DNA from: Planifilum fimeticola
Lineage (GTDB): Bacteria; Bacillota; Bacilli; Thermoactinomycetales; DSM-44946
Direction of reading: 5' to 3'
Assembly (NCBI RefSeq): GCF_003001905.1
Contig: NZ_PVNE01000018.1
Location: forward strand, 1-64,000
Length of the DNA stretch: 64,000 nt
In this document: positions 16,933-26,193 of the stretch, piece by piece
Numbering within the stretch: the first letter of the stretch is position 1
Layout: each line of letters begins with the position of its first letter
Notes under the pieces: model-generated
What the model was told of the DNA's origin: nothing
What the model saw: only the letters and a program-made list of their open reading frames with translations
Databases searched by the model: none
Position numbers and translations under genes: made by a program

Positions 16933-18585
16933 GTGGCGGAAAAAGAGTTTGAGCGGCTGTATCAGGAGTGGCTGGAAAAGACCGAGGAGCTCCTCACCAA
17001 ATTTCCGGAGCGAAAGGAACGGTTCACCACCCTTTCCGGAATAGAGGTTGAGCGCCTGTATACGCGGCTCATGGATGAAAAGCAATTGATCGATAAAATC
17101 GGATTTCCCGGAAAATACCCCTATACGCGGGGGATTCGGCCGACGATGTACCGCGGAAGGCACTGGACGATGCGTCAGTACGCCGGGTACGGTTCGGCGG
17201 AGGAGACCAACCGCCGTTTTCGCTATTTGTTGGAACAGGGACAGACCGGCCTGTCCGTCGCCTTTGACCTTCCGACTCAGATCGGATACGATTCCGACGA
17301 TCCGATGGCGGCGGGGGAAGTGGGCAAAGTGGGCGTGGCCATCGATTCGTTGGAAGATATGGAGCGATTGTTTGAAGGGATCCCCCTGGACCGGGTCAGC
17401 ACCTCGATGACCATCAACGCGCCGGCGTCGGTGCTTCTTTCGATGTATATCGCGGTTGCCGAGAAGCAGGGGATTCCGCCGGAAAAACTCCGGGGGACGA
17501 TCCAGAACGACATCCTGAAGGAATACATCGCCCGGGGAACCTATATCTTTCCCCCGAAGCCCTCAATGCGCCTGATCACAGACATTTTCGCCTTCTGCGC
17601 CAAGCAGGTTCCCTTGTGGAACACGATCAGCATCAGCGGGTACCACATCCGCGAAGCGGGCTCGACGGCGGTTCAGGAGGTGGCCTTCACCCTGGCCAAC
17701 GGGATCGCCTATGTGAAGGCGGCCCTGGACAAGGGACTGGATGTGGACGAGTTCGCGCCGCGACTCTCCTTCTTCTTCAACGCCCACAACCACTTCTTCG
17801 AAGAGATCGCCAAGTTTCGGGCCGCCCGGCGCATGTGGGCGCGGATCATGAAGGAGCGGTTCGGTGCCCAAAATCCGCGTTCGCTCCAGCTCCGCTTCCA
17901 CACTCAGACGGGGGGGTCCACGCTGACCGCCCAACAGCCGGACAACAACATCGTCCGGGTCGCCCTGCAGGCCCTGGCCGCGGTGCTGGGGGGAACCCAG
18001 AGCCTGCACACCAATGCCCGGGATGAAGCCTTGGCCCTTCCGACGGAAGAATCGGCGCGCATCGCCCTGCGCACCCAGCAGATCATCGCCTATGAGACCG
18101 GTGTCGCGGATACCGTGGATCCCCTGGGCGGTTCCTTCTACGTGGAAGCCCTCACGGACGCGATTGAGGAGGAAGCGATGAAGTACATCGAAAAGATCGA
18201 CGAGCTGGGGGGCGCCGTCGCCGCGGTGGAACAGGGGTTCATGCAGCGGGAGATTCACCGCTCCGCGCTGGAAACCCAGCGCCGAATCGAATCGGGGGAA
18301 GAGGTGGTGGTCGGCGTGAATCGCTTCCGTTTGGAAGAGGAGCCCGAACCCCAGCTGCTCCGGGTGGATCCGTCCCTTGCCAGGAGGCAGATCGAACGGC
18401 TCAAGGATCTGCGCAGCCGCCGAAATGCCGGTAAAGTGGAGGAGTGCCTGACTGCCCTGAAGCGGGCGGCGGAGGGAACGGACAACCTGATGCCGTACAT
18501 CCTCGACGCCGTCCGCGCCTATGCCACCGTGGGGGAAATCTGCCATGCCCTGCGCGAGGTGTTTGGCGAATACCAACCGGTATAA
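16933..18585 (+). CDS. Methylmalonyl-CoA mutase, large (catalytic) subunit
   Basis: A 550-residue TIM-barrel subunit that, with the separate cobalamin-binding subunit downstream, interconverts methylmalonyl-CoA and succinyl-CoA. [26 protein letters not shown] and [17 protein letters not shown] are signature blocks; [14 protein letters not shown] and [13 protein letters not shown] line the active site, and [10 protein letters not shown] closes the barrel. The GTG at 16933 after AAGGGGGAAAGAGAGG is preferred over TTG at 16909. The B12 domain is absent from this chain, as in other two-subunit mutases. Confidence 0.93.
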   Translation: MAEKEFERLYQEWLEKTEELLTKFPERKERFTTLSGIEVERLYTRLMDEKQLIDKIGFPGKYPYTRGIRPTMYRGRHWTMRQYAGYGSAEETNRRFRYLLEQGQTGLSVAFDLPTQIGYDSDDPMAAGEVGKVGVAIDSLEDMERLFEGIPLDRVSTSMTINAPASVLLSMYIAVAEKQGIPPEKLRGTIQNDILKEYIARGTYIFPPKPSMRLITDIFAFCAKQVPLWNTISISGYHIREAGSTAVQEVAFTLANGIAYVKAALDKGLDVDEFAPRLSFFFNAHNHFFEEIAKFRAARRMWARIMKERFGAQNPRSLQLRFHTQTGGSTLTAQQPDNNIVRVALQALAAVLGGTQSLHTNARDEALALPTEESARIALRTQQIIAYETGVADTVDPLGGSFYVEALTDAIEEEAMKYIEKIDELGGAVAAVEQGFMQREIHRSALETQRRIESGEEVVVGVNRFRLEEEPEPQLLRVDPSLARRQIERLKDLRSRRNAGKVEECLTALKRAAEGTDNLMPYILDAVRAYATVGEICHALREVFGEYQPV

Positions 18586-18677
18586 TCGTTCGTTGTTCCG
18601 TTTTCCAGATTGCGCGAAAAGACGCCGCTTCCCCGGCCGAGACGGCCGGGCGAGATGAGATATCGAGGTGACGAGGA

Positions 18678-19088
18678 ATGAATCGACCCATTCGTGTGCT
18701 GGTGGCCAAACCGGGGTTGGACGGCCATGATCGGGGAGCCCTGATCATCGCCCAAGCTTTGCGGGATGAGGGGATGGAAGTGATCTATACGGGGCTGCGC
18801 CAGTCTCCGGCACAGATCGTGAACACGGCCATCCAGGAGGATGTGGATGTGATCGGGCTGTCCTGCCTGTCCGGCGCCCACAACGAACTTTTTCCCGAGG
18901 TGACCCGCCTCCTCCGGGAAAAGGGAGCCGAGGACATCCTGGTGATCGGCGGTGGAACGATTCCCCGATCGGATATTCCCTTTCTGGAGAAACACGGAAT
19001 CGCCAGGGTGTTCACCCCGGGAACCCCGACCAAGGAGACGGCGGATTTTATTCGCAAAGCCTTGGAAGAAAGGAAGCGCAGCCGATGA
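18678..19088 (+). CDS. Methylmalonyl-CoA mutase, cobalamin-binding subunit
   Basis: A 136-residue flavodoxin-like B12 domain. KPGLDGHDRG holds the DxHxxG motif (Asp15, His17, Gly20) in which the His ligates cobalt. GLSCLSGAH and VIGGGTIP are the other corrin-contact loops. AGGTGACGAGG precedes the ATG. Its end overlaps the epimerase start by 4 bases. Confidence 0.95.
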   Translation: MNRPIRVLVAKPGLDGHDRGALIIAQALRDEGMEVIYTGLRQSPAQIVNTAIQEDVDVIGLSCLSGAHNELFPEVTRLLREKGAEDILVIGGGTIPRSDIPFLEKHGIARVFTPGTPTKETADFIRKALEERKRSR

Positions 19089-19513
19089 GACGGACCGTTG
19101 ATCCCAAAAAGATCAGCCACATCGGAGTTGCGGTGAGGAATCTCGAGGCGGCCCTGCCCCTCTACACGGAGGTGCTGGGGCTTTCCCTGGAGGGGGTGGA
19201 GACGGTTTCGAGCGAAGGGGTGAAGGTGGCATTTCTCCGGATCGGCGAAACGCGGATCGAGCTGTTGGAGCCCCTCGGTCCGGACAGCCCCATCGCCTCT
19301 TTCCTGGAAAAGAGGGGTGAGGGCATTCACCACATCGCCCTGGAAGTGGACGGAATCGAACAGCAGCTGAAATTGCTTTCGGAGAAGGGCGTCCGTCTGA
19401 TTCACGAACGTCCGAAACAGGGAGCGCACGGGACCCGCATCGCCTTTTTGCATCCCAAGGCGACGGGCGGCGTGCTGTACGAATTGTGCGAGCCGGACAA
19501 AACGGAATCATAG
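19085..19513 (+). CDS. mce: Methylmalonyl-CoA epimerase
   Basis: A 142-residue glyoxalase-fold enzyme converting (S)- to (R)-methylmalonyl-CoA. ISHIGVAVRNLEAAL carries the first metal His, GEGIHHIALEV the second, and VLYELCEP the metal Glu near the C-terminus. It lies between the mutase and the carboxylase genes, which fixes its role over a generic glyoxalase. Confidence 0.92.
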   Translation: MRRTVDPKKISHIGVAVRNLEAALPLYTEVLGLSLEGVETVSSEGVKVAFLRIGETRIELLEPLGPDSPIASFLEKRGEGIHHIALEVDGIEQQLKLLSEKGVRLIHERPKQGAHGTRIAFLHPKATGGVLYELCEPDKTES

Positions 19514-19537
19514 TTTTGCAGCAGACGGAGGGAAGCC

Positions 19538-21079
19538 ATGTACCGCAAAATTGACGAATTGGCTGAAAGACGCCGGAAAGTGGAGATGGGCGGCGGGGAA
19601 GAAAAGATCCGCGCCCAGCATGAACGGGGAAAACTGACCGCCCGGGAGCGGGTGGATCTGCTTCTGGACGAGGGGACCTTTGTCGAGCTGAACCCCTTTG
19701 TGGAGCACCGGGCCACCCATTTCGGGATGGACAAGGTGGAAGCCCCCGGGGAAGGGGTATTGACCGGCTATGGGAAGATTCACGGTCGACCGGTTTATGT
19801 TTTTGCCCAGGATTTTACGGTTTTCGGCGGCGCTCTCGGGGAGATGCACGCCCTAAAGATCGCCCGGATCATGGATTTGGCGGCCAAGAACGGGGCTCCC
19901 GTCATTGGGCTGAATGATTCGGGCGGGGCGAGGATTCAGGAGGGCGTCGTCTCTCTGGACGGATACGGCCATGTCTTTTATCGCAACTCGATCTATTCGG
20001 GCGTGATTCCGCAGCTTTCGGTCATCATGGGCCCCTGTGCCGGCGGAGCCGTCTATTCACCGGCGATCACCGACTTCGTTTTCATGGTGGAAAAGACCAG
20101 CCAGATGTTCATCACCGGTCCCAAGGTAATCGAAACCGTCACCGGGGAAAAGATCTCCTCTGAGGATCTGGGCGGCGCCCGCATCCACTCGTCGGTGAGC
20201 GGAAATGCCCATTTCATCGCGCCGTCGGAACCGGAAGCGCTGGATCAGGTGCGCAGGCTGTTAAGCTACCTGCCCCAGAACAACATGGAGGATCCTCCGC
20301 GGGTCTACGCCAAGGAGGACGACGGATGGAACGAGGAGCTGGCCGAGGTCGTCCCGGTGGAGGGGACCAAGGTGTACGATGTCCGGGAGGTGATCAACCG
20401 GGTCCTGGACGAGGACAGCTTCTTCGAGGTGCATGAACGCTTCGCCCGCAACATTGTCGTCGGCTTCGGACGAATCGACGGGTACAGCGTCGGAATCGTG
20501 GCCAACCAGCCGAAGGTGATGGCCGGGGGACTGGACATCGATTCCTCGGACAAATTGAGCCGCTTTGTCCGCTTCTGCGATTGCTTCAATATTCCGATCA
20601 TCACCTTTGTGGATGTGACCGGCTTTTTCCCGGGGGTGAACCAGGAGCACCGGGGCATTATCCGACATGGGGCGAAAATCCTCTACGCCTACTCCGAGGC
20701 GACCGTTCCCAAGATTACGGTGATCACCCGGAAGGCGTACGGCGGCGCCTATGTGGCCCTCAACAGCAAGGCGATCGGAGCCGATCTGGTATTCGCCTGG
20801 CCGAGCGCCGAGGTGGCGGTGATGGGACCGGAAGGGGCGGCCAACATCATCTTCAGCAAGGAAATCGCGGCCAGCGATGATCCGGAGCGCACCCGGCGGG
20901 AGAAGATCGAGGAGTATCGCCGCCAGTTTGCCAACCCTTACGTGGCCGCTTCCCGGGGGATGGTGGACGATGTGATCGATCCCCGGGAAACCCGGAAGAA
21001 ACTGAAGGAAGGCCTGGAAATGCTGCGGACGAAGCGGGAAAGCCGCCCGCCGAAGAAACACGGGAACATTCCGTTGTAA
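19538..21079 (+). CDS. Propionyl-CoA carboxylase / methylmalonyl-CoA decarboxylase carboxyltransferase chain
   Basis: A 513-residue carboxyltransferase of the PccB/MmdA (YqjD) family. GGARIQEGV and GPCAGGAVYSPA form the acyl-CoA oxyanion site; FVDVTGFFPGVNQEHRGIIRHGAK and KAYGGAYVALNSK form the biotin-binding side. It carries CO2 between biotin and propionyl-CoA. No biotin carboxylase or biotin carrier gene is in this window, so partners must lie elsewhere. Direction (carboxylation or decarboxylation) cannot be told from this chain. Confidence 0.92.
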   Translation: MYRKIDELAERRRKVEMGGGEEKIRAQHERGKLTARERVDLLLDEGTFVELNPFVEHRATHFGMDKVEAPGEGVLTGYGKIHGRPVYVFAQDFTVFGGALGEMHALKIARIMDLAAKNGAPVIGLNDSGGARIQEGVVSLDGYGHVFYRNSIYSGVIPQLSVIMGPCAGGAVYSPAITDFVFMVEKTSQMFITGPKVIETVTGEKISSEDLGGARIHSSVSGNAHFIAPSEPEALDQVRRLLSYLPQNNMEDPPRVYAKEDDGWNEELAEVVPVEGTKVYDVREVINRVLDEDSFFEVHERFARNIVVGFGRIDGYSVGIVANQPKVMAGGLDIDSSDKLSRFVRFCDCFNIPIITFVDVTGFFPGVNQEHRGIIRHGAKILYAYSEATVPKITVITRKAYGGAYVALNSKAIGADLVFAWPSAEVAVMGPEGAANIIFSKEIAASDDPERTRREKIEEYRRQFANPYVAASRGMVDDVIDPRETRKKLKEGLEMLRTKRESRPPKKHGNIPL

Positions 21080-21475
21080 GGGGGGCGGAAATTTTGGGGA
21101 AGAAACATCCGTTTCCCATTGCGATTCGTCGGATCGGGGCCGCCCCCTTCGGTCGGGGGCGCGGCGGAGTCTCCGGCCCCGGCGCGGCCGCCTGCCGGAT
21201 CTACCTGCATGGGGCCTGTTCGGTGACGTTTATCCGCGGCCGGCGGGACCGGTCCCCGTGGAGGGAAGAGGGAAGGAAGTTGCAGCTGTGTCCGGAGCGG
21301 GATCAAGGCCGGGACGGATGGACGGACAAAGCCGGGGATGATCGGCTGAACTGCTTCGGCTTCGTCCGCGATCCCTGGAGGCGGGAGCCGGATTCCCCCT
21401 TCCCGCCGTCGAGGGGGGATCGCGGCCGAAGGGCCGCGGGGGAATCGCACACCATATCACGGGAGGAAAGAGACA
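21080..21475. other. 396-bp gap between the carboxylase and peptidase genes
   Basis: A frame begins at TTG 21094 after AAGGGGGGCGG, but it runs to 21531 and overlaps the peptidase start by 56 bases. Its product is Arg/Gly/Pro-rich and resembles no family I know. A GC hairpin (CGCCCCC at 21141 with GGGGGCG at 21155) could end the upstream transcript, though it lacks a T-run. I do not call a gene. Confidence 0.4.
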
Positions 21476-22597
21476 TTGATCAACCGGGATCGTTTGTTGG
21501 CAGAGTTTCTGGAGTTGGTGCAGACAGATAGCGAGACGGGGGATGAACGGGCGATTTGCGACCTGTTGAAGGAGAAGCTGACTGCCCTCGGACTGGAGGT
21601 GACCGAGGACGGTTCGGCGGCCGCCACCGGACACGGGGCGGGCAACCTGGTGGCCACCCTCGTGGGAAACGTGGAGAAGGCCCCCGTCATTTACTTCACC
21701 TGCCACATGGACACCGTCGCGCCGGGGAAGGGGGTAAAGCCCCGCGTCGAGGACGGTTACGTGATGTCGGACGGAACAACGGTGCTGGGGAGCGATGACA
21801 AGGCGGGACTGGCCGCTCTGCTGGAGGGAATCCGCGTTCTGAAGGAGAGGAGCATCCCCCACGGAACGATCCAGCTGGTCATCACCGCCGGGGAAGAATC
21901 GGGACTTGTCGGAGCGCGCCATTTGGAGAGGGACCTGTTGCGCGCCGACTTTGGGTTTGCCCTGGATTCCAACGGTCCTGTCGGCGAAATCATCACCTCC
22001 GCTCCTTCCCAGGTGAAGCTCACCGTCACCATTCTCGGGAAAGCCGCCCATGCCGGCGTCAATCCCGAGGACGGGATCAGTGCCATTCAGGTGGCCAGCC
22101 GGGCGATCGCCAAGATGCCCCTCGGTCGCATCGACCATGAGACGACGGCAAACATCGGCCGGTTCCAGGGCGGAACGGCGATGAATATCGTTCCGGAACG
22201 GGTGGAGATTGTCGCCGAAGCCCGCAGCCGGGACGAGGAGAAATTGGAACGCCAAGTGGAAAAGATGGTTCAAGCTTTCCGTGAGGCCGCGGAGGAGGCA
22301 GGTGCCCGAGCGGACATCCAGATCGACAAGATGTATCCGGCCTTCAAGCACGGTGAAGCGGATCCCGTGGTGCAAAAGGCGTCGGCGGCCGTCAAGCGGG
22401 TGGGCCGGGAACCGCGCATTCTGGCCAGCGGCGGCGGGAGCGACGCCAACATCTTCAACGGCTACGGCGTTCCGACGGTCAATCTGGGCATCGGTTACGA
22501 AGAAATCCACACCACCAAGGAGCGAATGCCGCTGTCCGAACTGGAAAAGGCGGCGGAGCTGGTGGTTGCCCTCGTCGAGGAGTCCCGGGAGGGATAA
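21476..22597 (+). CDS. M20 family metallopeptidase, PepT-like (YqjE)
   Basis: A 373-residue zinc peptidase of the tripeptidase T/PepT-like group. CHMDTVAPG supplies the first zinc His and its Asp, VLGSDDKAG the bridging Asp, ITAGEESG the catalytic Glu pair, FALDSNG the next ligand and EEIHTTKERM the last His. The dimerisation domain is about 180-290. TTG start at 21476, 8 bases after GGGAGG. In B. subtilis yqjE also follows the yqjD carboxylase gene. Substrate peptides are unknown. Confidence 0.88.
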   Translation: MINRDRLLAEFLELVQTDSETGDERAICDLLKEKLTALGLEVTEDGSAAATGHGAGNLVATLVGNVEKAPVIYFTCHMDTVAPGKGVKPRVEDGYVMSDGTTVLGSDDKAGLAALLEGIRVLKERSIPHGTIQLVITAGEESGLVGARHLERDLLRADFGFALDSNGPVGEIITSAPSQVKLTVTILGKAAHAGVNPEDGISAIQVASRAIAKMPLGRIDHETTANIGRFQGGTAMNIVPERVEIVAEARSRDEEKLERQVEKMVQAFREAAEEAGARADIQIDKMYPAFKHGEADPVVQKASAAVKRVGREPRILASGGGSDANIFNGYGVPTVNLGIGYEEIHTTKERMPLSELEKAAELVVALVEESREG

Positions 22598-22635
22598 GGG
22601 AATCGGGAGGCTTGCCGCCTCCGCGGCGGCGATGA

Positions 22636-22665
22636 AAGGGGAGCCGGCTATGCCGTGCTCCCCTT
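22636..22665 (+). terminator. Possible terminator after the PepT-like gene
   Basis: AAGGGGAGC pairs perfectly with GCTCCCCTT over a 12-base loop. Only a weak T-run follows, so the call is tentative. Confidence 0.4.
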
Positions 22666-22757
22666 CAATGTGCCCGTTTGAGACCGGTCGGATGCATATT
22701 TTTCTCCTTCCCTGCATACTCTTTCCCCGAGCTTTTCTGCCTTCAGGGGGTGAAGGG

Positions 22758-23891
22758 ATGATCCGATGGGAACCGGGACGGGTTGAAGAGGTGCTGGAGG
22801 AGGGGGAGGGAATCCAGCGGATCAAAGTGAGGCTGGTGAAGAGCGGGGAGTCGGGGACGGCCGTTCACTATCCGTCGCTGTTGGGGCGGGTGGAGGCCGG
22901 CGACGAAGTGTGGCTCAATGCGACGGCGGTTCGGCTCTCCCTGGGAACCGGCGGAAATTACTTTGTGGGCTGGGTGAACCGTCCGCCCCGGTCCGCCCCC
23001 ATCCGGGGCCACATCATGAAAATGCGCTACACCCCGTGGCAGATCGCCCTCCGCACCGGGGAGGAGCAGGGAAGTCCCCACCATGTGACCCTTCGGGAGT
23101 GCCGAAGTTTGGAGGGAACGCCGGTCCTGATCGGCGAACTGCACAGCATGCTGCCGATTGCGGTATCCACCTGGCGGTATCTGGCGGGGAAGGAGGGGAT
23201 TGATCCGCGGATTGTTTATGTGATGACCGATGGGGGGGCGCTGCCGATCGCCCTCAGCAGGCATGTCCAAACATTGATGGAACTGGGGTGGCTAAATGGC
23301 ACCGTCACCGCCGGTCACGCTTTCGGCGGGACGATGGAGGCGGTCAATCTCTATTCCGGACTGCTCTTGGCGGTTCACGCCCTGAAGGCGGATCTCGTCT
23401 TCGTCTCCATGGGTCCCGGAATCGTCGGAACGGGAACGGCCTACGGTTTCACCGGGGTGGAACAGGGACAGGCGATCAATGCCGTTCACTCCCTGGGCGG
23501 CCTTCCCGTTGCCATTCCCCGCCTGCAGAAAACAGATTCCCGCCCCCGACACCGGGGGCTGAGTCATCACACCCGGACCGTCCTCACCTCCGTCGCGCTC
23601 GCCCCCGCCGTCGTACCCCATCCCGCGGATCAGGACCTGTCGGAGCTGCATCGGGCGGCGGAGGCGGACCATCACTGGATTCCCTTCCGTTTGTCCCCCG
23701 AACAGGTGGTCGAAAGGTTGGCCGCCTATCCCCTCACGGTCCGCTCCATGGGCCGCACCCTAGGAGAGGATCCCCTCTTCTTCACGGCGGTTTCCGGTGC
23801 GGCGGAAACCGCCTGGCGCTTGTGGCGGGATCTCAGCGACGGCCTCGCTCCCAACGATTCAATAGCTCGCTTAAGGTCAAGGAATGGCTAG
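22758..23891 (+). CDS. DUF3866 family protein
   Basis: A 377-residue soluble protein of unknown function. The N-terminal 75 residues look like a small beta-barrel (GRVEEVLEEGEGIQRIKV). The body has Gly-rich turns and a run FVSMGPGIVGTGTAYGFTGVEQG reminiscent of a nucleotide or phosphate site. The ATG at 22758 after GGGGGTGAAGG fits; the frame is open far upstream only by chance through the previous gene. In bacilli DUF3866 genes neighbour nudF, as here. Its 3' end overlaps the MciZ-like gene on the other strand by 59 bases. Confidence 0.75.
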   Translation: MIRWEPGRVEEVLEEGEGIQRIKVRLVKSGESGTAVHYPSLLGRVEAGDEVWLNATAVRLSLGTGGNYFVGWVNRPPRSAPIRGHIMKMRYTPWQIALRTGEEQGSPHHVTLRECRSLEGTPVLIGELHSMLPIAVSTWRYLAGKEGIDPRIVYVMTDGGALPIALSRHVQTLMELGWLNGTVTAGHAFGGTMEAVNLYSGLLLAVHALKADLVFVSMGPGIVGTGTAYGFTGVEQGQAINAVHSLGGLPVAIPRLQKTDSRPRHRGLSHHTRTVLTSVALAPAVVPHPADQDLSELHRAAEADHHWIPFRLSPEQVVERLAAYPLTVRSMGRTLGEDPLFFTAVSGAAETAWRLWRDLSDGLAPNDSIARLRSRNG

Positions 23892-23970
23892 CCAGCTGCC
23901 GCAGACGAGCCCGTACCTGCCACGCCTTTCCCACGATCCGCAACCGACCGTTTCCCATCTCCATTTTCAT
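23833..23970 (-). CDS. mciZ: MciZ-like small protein (FtsZ/Z-ring inhibitor candidate)
   Basis: A 45-residue frame with ATG at 23970, 5 bases after GGGAGGACC. The core GRLRIVGKAWQVRARLRQLA aligns with GVVLVGKAWEIRAKLKEY of B. subtilis MciZ, keeping V-G-K-A-W, R-A and the following Leu. MciZ is made in the mother cell and caps FtsZ filaments to prevent Z-ring formation during sporulation. As in bacilli, nudF lies close by. The product is longer than the 40-residue B. subtilis peptide by a basic C-terminal tail. A weak sigma-E-like sequence (CATAATGAT) lies upstream. Confidence 0.72.
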   Translation of the reverse strand: MKMEMGNGRLRIVGKAWQVRARLRQLASHSLTLSELLNRWERGRR

Positions 23971-24114
23971 GGAAAGGTCCTCCCGAACCGTTTTTCTTCA
24001 TCATTATGATCCCGTTTGGAAAAGATGATTCGCACTTCGGGTGGAGTGAAGGGAAGAGAAGGAGAGGCGGGAAAGGGAGTGGGCAGGGTCTCGAGAGGTT
24101 TGCAGGGTGAAATA

Positions 24115-24148
24115 TGTGAAATCGGGGCCCTATGGCCCCGATTTCACA
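24115..24148 (-). terminator. Terminator of the esterase gene (15-bp perfect dyad)
   Basis: TGTGAAATCGGGGCC and its exact complement flank a 4-base loop, 20 bases after the minus-strand stop codon at 24169. The downstream T-run is weak (TATTTCACC). The stem is unusually long and perfect. Confidence 0.7.
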
Positions 24149-24168
24149 AATATGGATCGGACGACGGA

Positions 24169-25062
24169 TCAAGGGAGGCGGGCCCGGACGAAGGCGCCGA
24201 TTTCTTCGATGGCCTGCCGGGCCTCGGGGATGGGAAAACCGTGAAAGACGTGCCACATTTCGTCCCAGATTTTGAATTCCGTCTCCACCCCGGCTCCCTT
24301 TGCCCGCTCCACGAGTCGGACCGAGTCGTCCAGCAGGCATTCGTCGTTTCCCACGTGAACCAGCATCGGCGGCAGGCCGCGGAGGTCGGCGTAGATCGGG
24401 GAGACGAGGGGATGTCGGGGGTCGAGATCCCGAAGGTATAGCTTTGCCACCTGCTGGCTTTTCTCCGGGTCCAGCCAGGGGTCCACATCGGCCCGCGCTT
24501 TCATCGATTCCCCCGTTCCCTCCAGGTCGGTCCAGGGGGAGATCAGCACCGCTGCGGCCGGCAGGGGATCCCCCTCATCCCGCAGGGCGAGCAGGGTGGC
24601 CATCGTGAGGCCGCCTCCCGACGAATCGCCGCCGATCACCATGTTTTCGGGACGGACACCGGATCGGATCAGTTCCCGGTACACGGCCGTCGAGTCTTCC
24701 AGTGCGGCCGGAAAGGGATGCTCCGGCGCCAGCCGGTACTCGATCACCAGAGCCCGGCTCTCACAGGCGCGAGCCAAACGGGATGCGAGGCCGCGGTGGG
24801 AATCGCAGCTGCCGAGGCAGTAGGCTCCTCCGTGGAGATAAAACAGGACCCGGTCCTTTCGGGCATTGGGGGCGGAGATCCATTCTCCGCGGACTCCCGC
24901 GATCCGGGTTTTCTCGACGGTTACATCGGATTCGACGGGAGAAAAACTGCCCAGATAATCCAGCTGTCTCCGCTGTTCTTCGATCGAGAGCGCCTCTTTT
25001 TTCGGCGCCTCTTTCTGTTCCCGAAGCATCTGCCTGATCGCTTCGCTCTGGGGGCTGGCCAT
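24169..25062 (-). CDS. Alpha/beta hydrolase, hormone-sensitive-lipase-type carboxylesterase
   Basis: A 297-residue esterase. HGGAYCLGS is the oxyanion-hole motif HGGG/A of the HSL family, [10 protein letters not shown] carries the nucleophile Ser, DPWLDPE the conserved Asp-loop and MWHVFHGFP the catalytic His. [16 protein letters not shown] is a further HSL block. A helical cap (residues 1-50) is rich in Glu and Lys. GGAGGATCACCC precedes the ATG. It is a single-gene unit and likely hydrolyses short acyl esters. Confidence 0.9.
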   Translation of the reverse strand: MASPQSEAIRQMLREQKEAPKKEALSIEEQRRQLDYLGSFSPVESDVTVEKTRIAGVRGEWISAPNARKDRVLFYLHGGAYCLGSCDSHRGLASRLARACESRALVIEYRLAPEHPFPAALEDSTAVYRELIRSGVRPENMVIGGDSSGGGLTMATLLALRDEGDPLPAAAVLISPWTDLEGTGESMKARADVDPWLDPEKSQQVAKLYLRDLDPRHPLVSPIYADLRGLPPMLVHVGNDECLLDDSVRLVERAKGAGVETEFKIWDEMWHVFHGFPIPEARQAIEEIGAFVRARLP

Positions 25063-25647
25063 GGGTGATCCTCCTTTGTCGGAAATGGTTTAACGGGGTT
25101 TGGCGCGCGAATCGCAATCTACAGGATGTACCGTCACGGGGTTTTTCCCGCATCCTTTCCACGGGCAAATGCCGGGGAAGGACCCCTTCCTTGACGGACA
25201 AGGCGGACGCCGATCACGCGGCTTACCCCGTTGCCATGTACGCCCGGAGTGAGCCGGGTCGTCGGTGGGTTGTGCAGATGCAGTGTGCGGCGCCGAGCGG
25301 ATTGTCCGTTTTTTTCCTCAAAAGGGATCGACAGGGTCACGGGCTCCGTCGCCGCCGATCCACCGGGCTTTCACTCCTTTTTCCCGCGGGTCGTGGATAT
25401 GGATCGGTATCCGCTGCGGCCGGCTCCGTCCGCAAACCACCTGCCCGCGACACATCTTCGGGCTTTCAGGGAATGCACGACATTGTTCCGCTTTGTCCCC
25501 CTTTTCCTTACATTGGACGATCCGACGGAAGGGATTTTCGCCGATCGGTCCGGTCCGTCCCAGCATCTATCTTCCCGGTGGTGTATAATTGAAAAACAGC
25601 GGAAACTCATTTTTTTGCTGAAAGCACGAACTAGGGAGTGAACCTTT
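25063..25647. other. 585-bp region without a recognised gene
   Basis: Short frames occur on both strands but none has a start site, composition or motif that supports coding. The right end carries a -10 element TATAAT at 25584-25589 that probably serves nudF. The length and the mixed composition are compatible with a decayed gene, but I could not assemble recognisable fragments. Confidence 0.5.
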
Positions 25648-26193
25648 TTGAGCGGTCTGGAAGAGAAGACGATTCGCAGCCGGACAATTTTTGACGGGAA
25701 ATTGATTCGCGTTCAATTGGACGAGGTGGAGCTGCCCGACGGGAGGACCTCCACCCGGGAGATTGTGAGACATCCCGGTGCGGTAGCGGTGCTGGCTTTC
25801 ACCGGGGAAGAGAAGTTGATCCTGGTGCGTCAATACCGGAATCCGCTGGAGAAAACCACCTTGGAGATCCCGGCGGGTAAGTTGGAGCCCGGGGAAGATC
25901 CGAAGGCGTGCGCATTCCGGGAGCTGGAGGAGGAAACGGGATACCGGGCGGAGGAGATGCACCCCATCGTGTCCTTTTATACATCCCCCGGTTTCGCCGA
26001 TGAAAAGGTTCATCTGTTTGAAGCCCGGGGCTTGACGAAGGGGGAGATGCGGCCGGATACGGACGAATTCGTGGAGGTGGAGGAACTGACCCTGGAGGAG
26101 GCGTATGGGAAGATGAAGGAAGGGCTGATATGCGACGCCAAAACGGTCGCCGCCGTTTACATCTGGCATAACCGGGTGTTGGGCGGGCGATGA
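25648..26193 (+). CDS. nudF: ADP-ribose pyrophosphatase (Nudix hydrolase)
   Basis: A 181-residue Nudix enzyme that splits ADP-ribose into AMP and ribose 5-phosphate. The Nudix box spans about residues 75-97 (GEDPKACAFRELEEETGY contains REhxEE). EIPAGKLEPGE before it and FYTSPGFADEKVHLFEA after it are typical of the ADPR group, the latter matching the SPG signature. TTG start at 25648 after AGGGAGTGAACC. The stop overlaps the start of the next gene as ATGA. Confidence 0.92.
   Translation: MSGLEEKTIRSRTIFDGKLIRVQLDEVELPDGRTSTREIVRHPGAVAVLAFTGEEKLILVRQYRNPLEKTTLEIPAGKLEPGEDPKACAFRELEEETGYRAEEMHPIVSFYTSPGFADEKVHLFEARGLTKGEMRPDTDEFVEVEELTLEEAYGKMKEGLICDAKTVAAVYIWHNRVLGGR

Noticed and set aside
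23888-24340. Minus-strand frame across the esterase terminator
   Set aside because: It runs through a strong hairpin, is antisense to nothing conserved, and the MciZ-like gene uses another frame at its right place.
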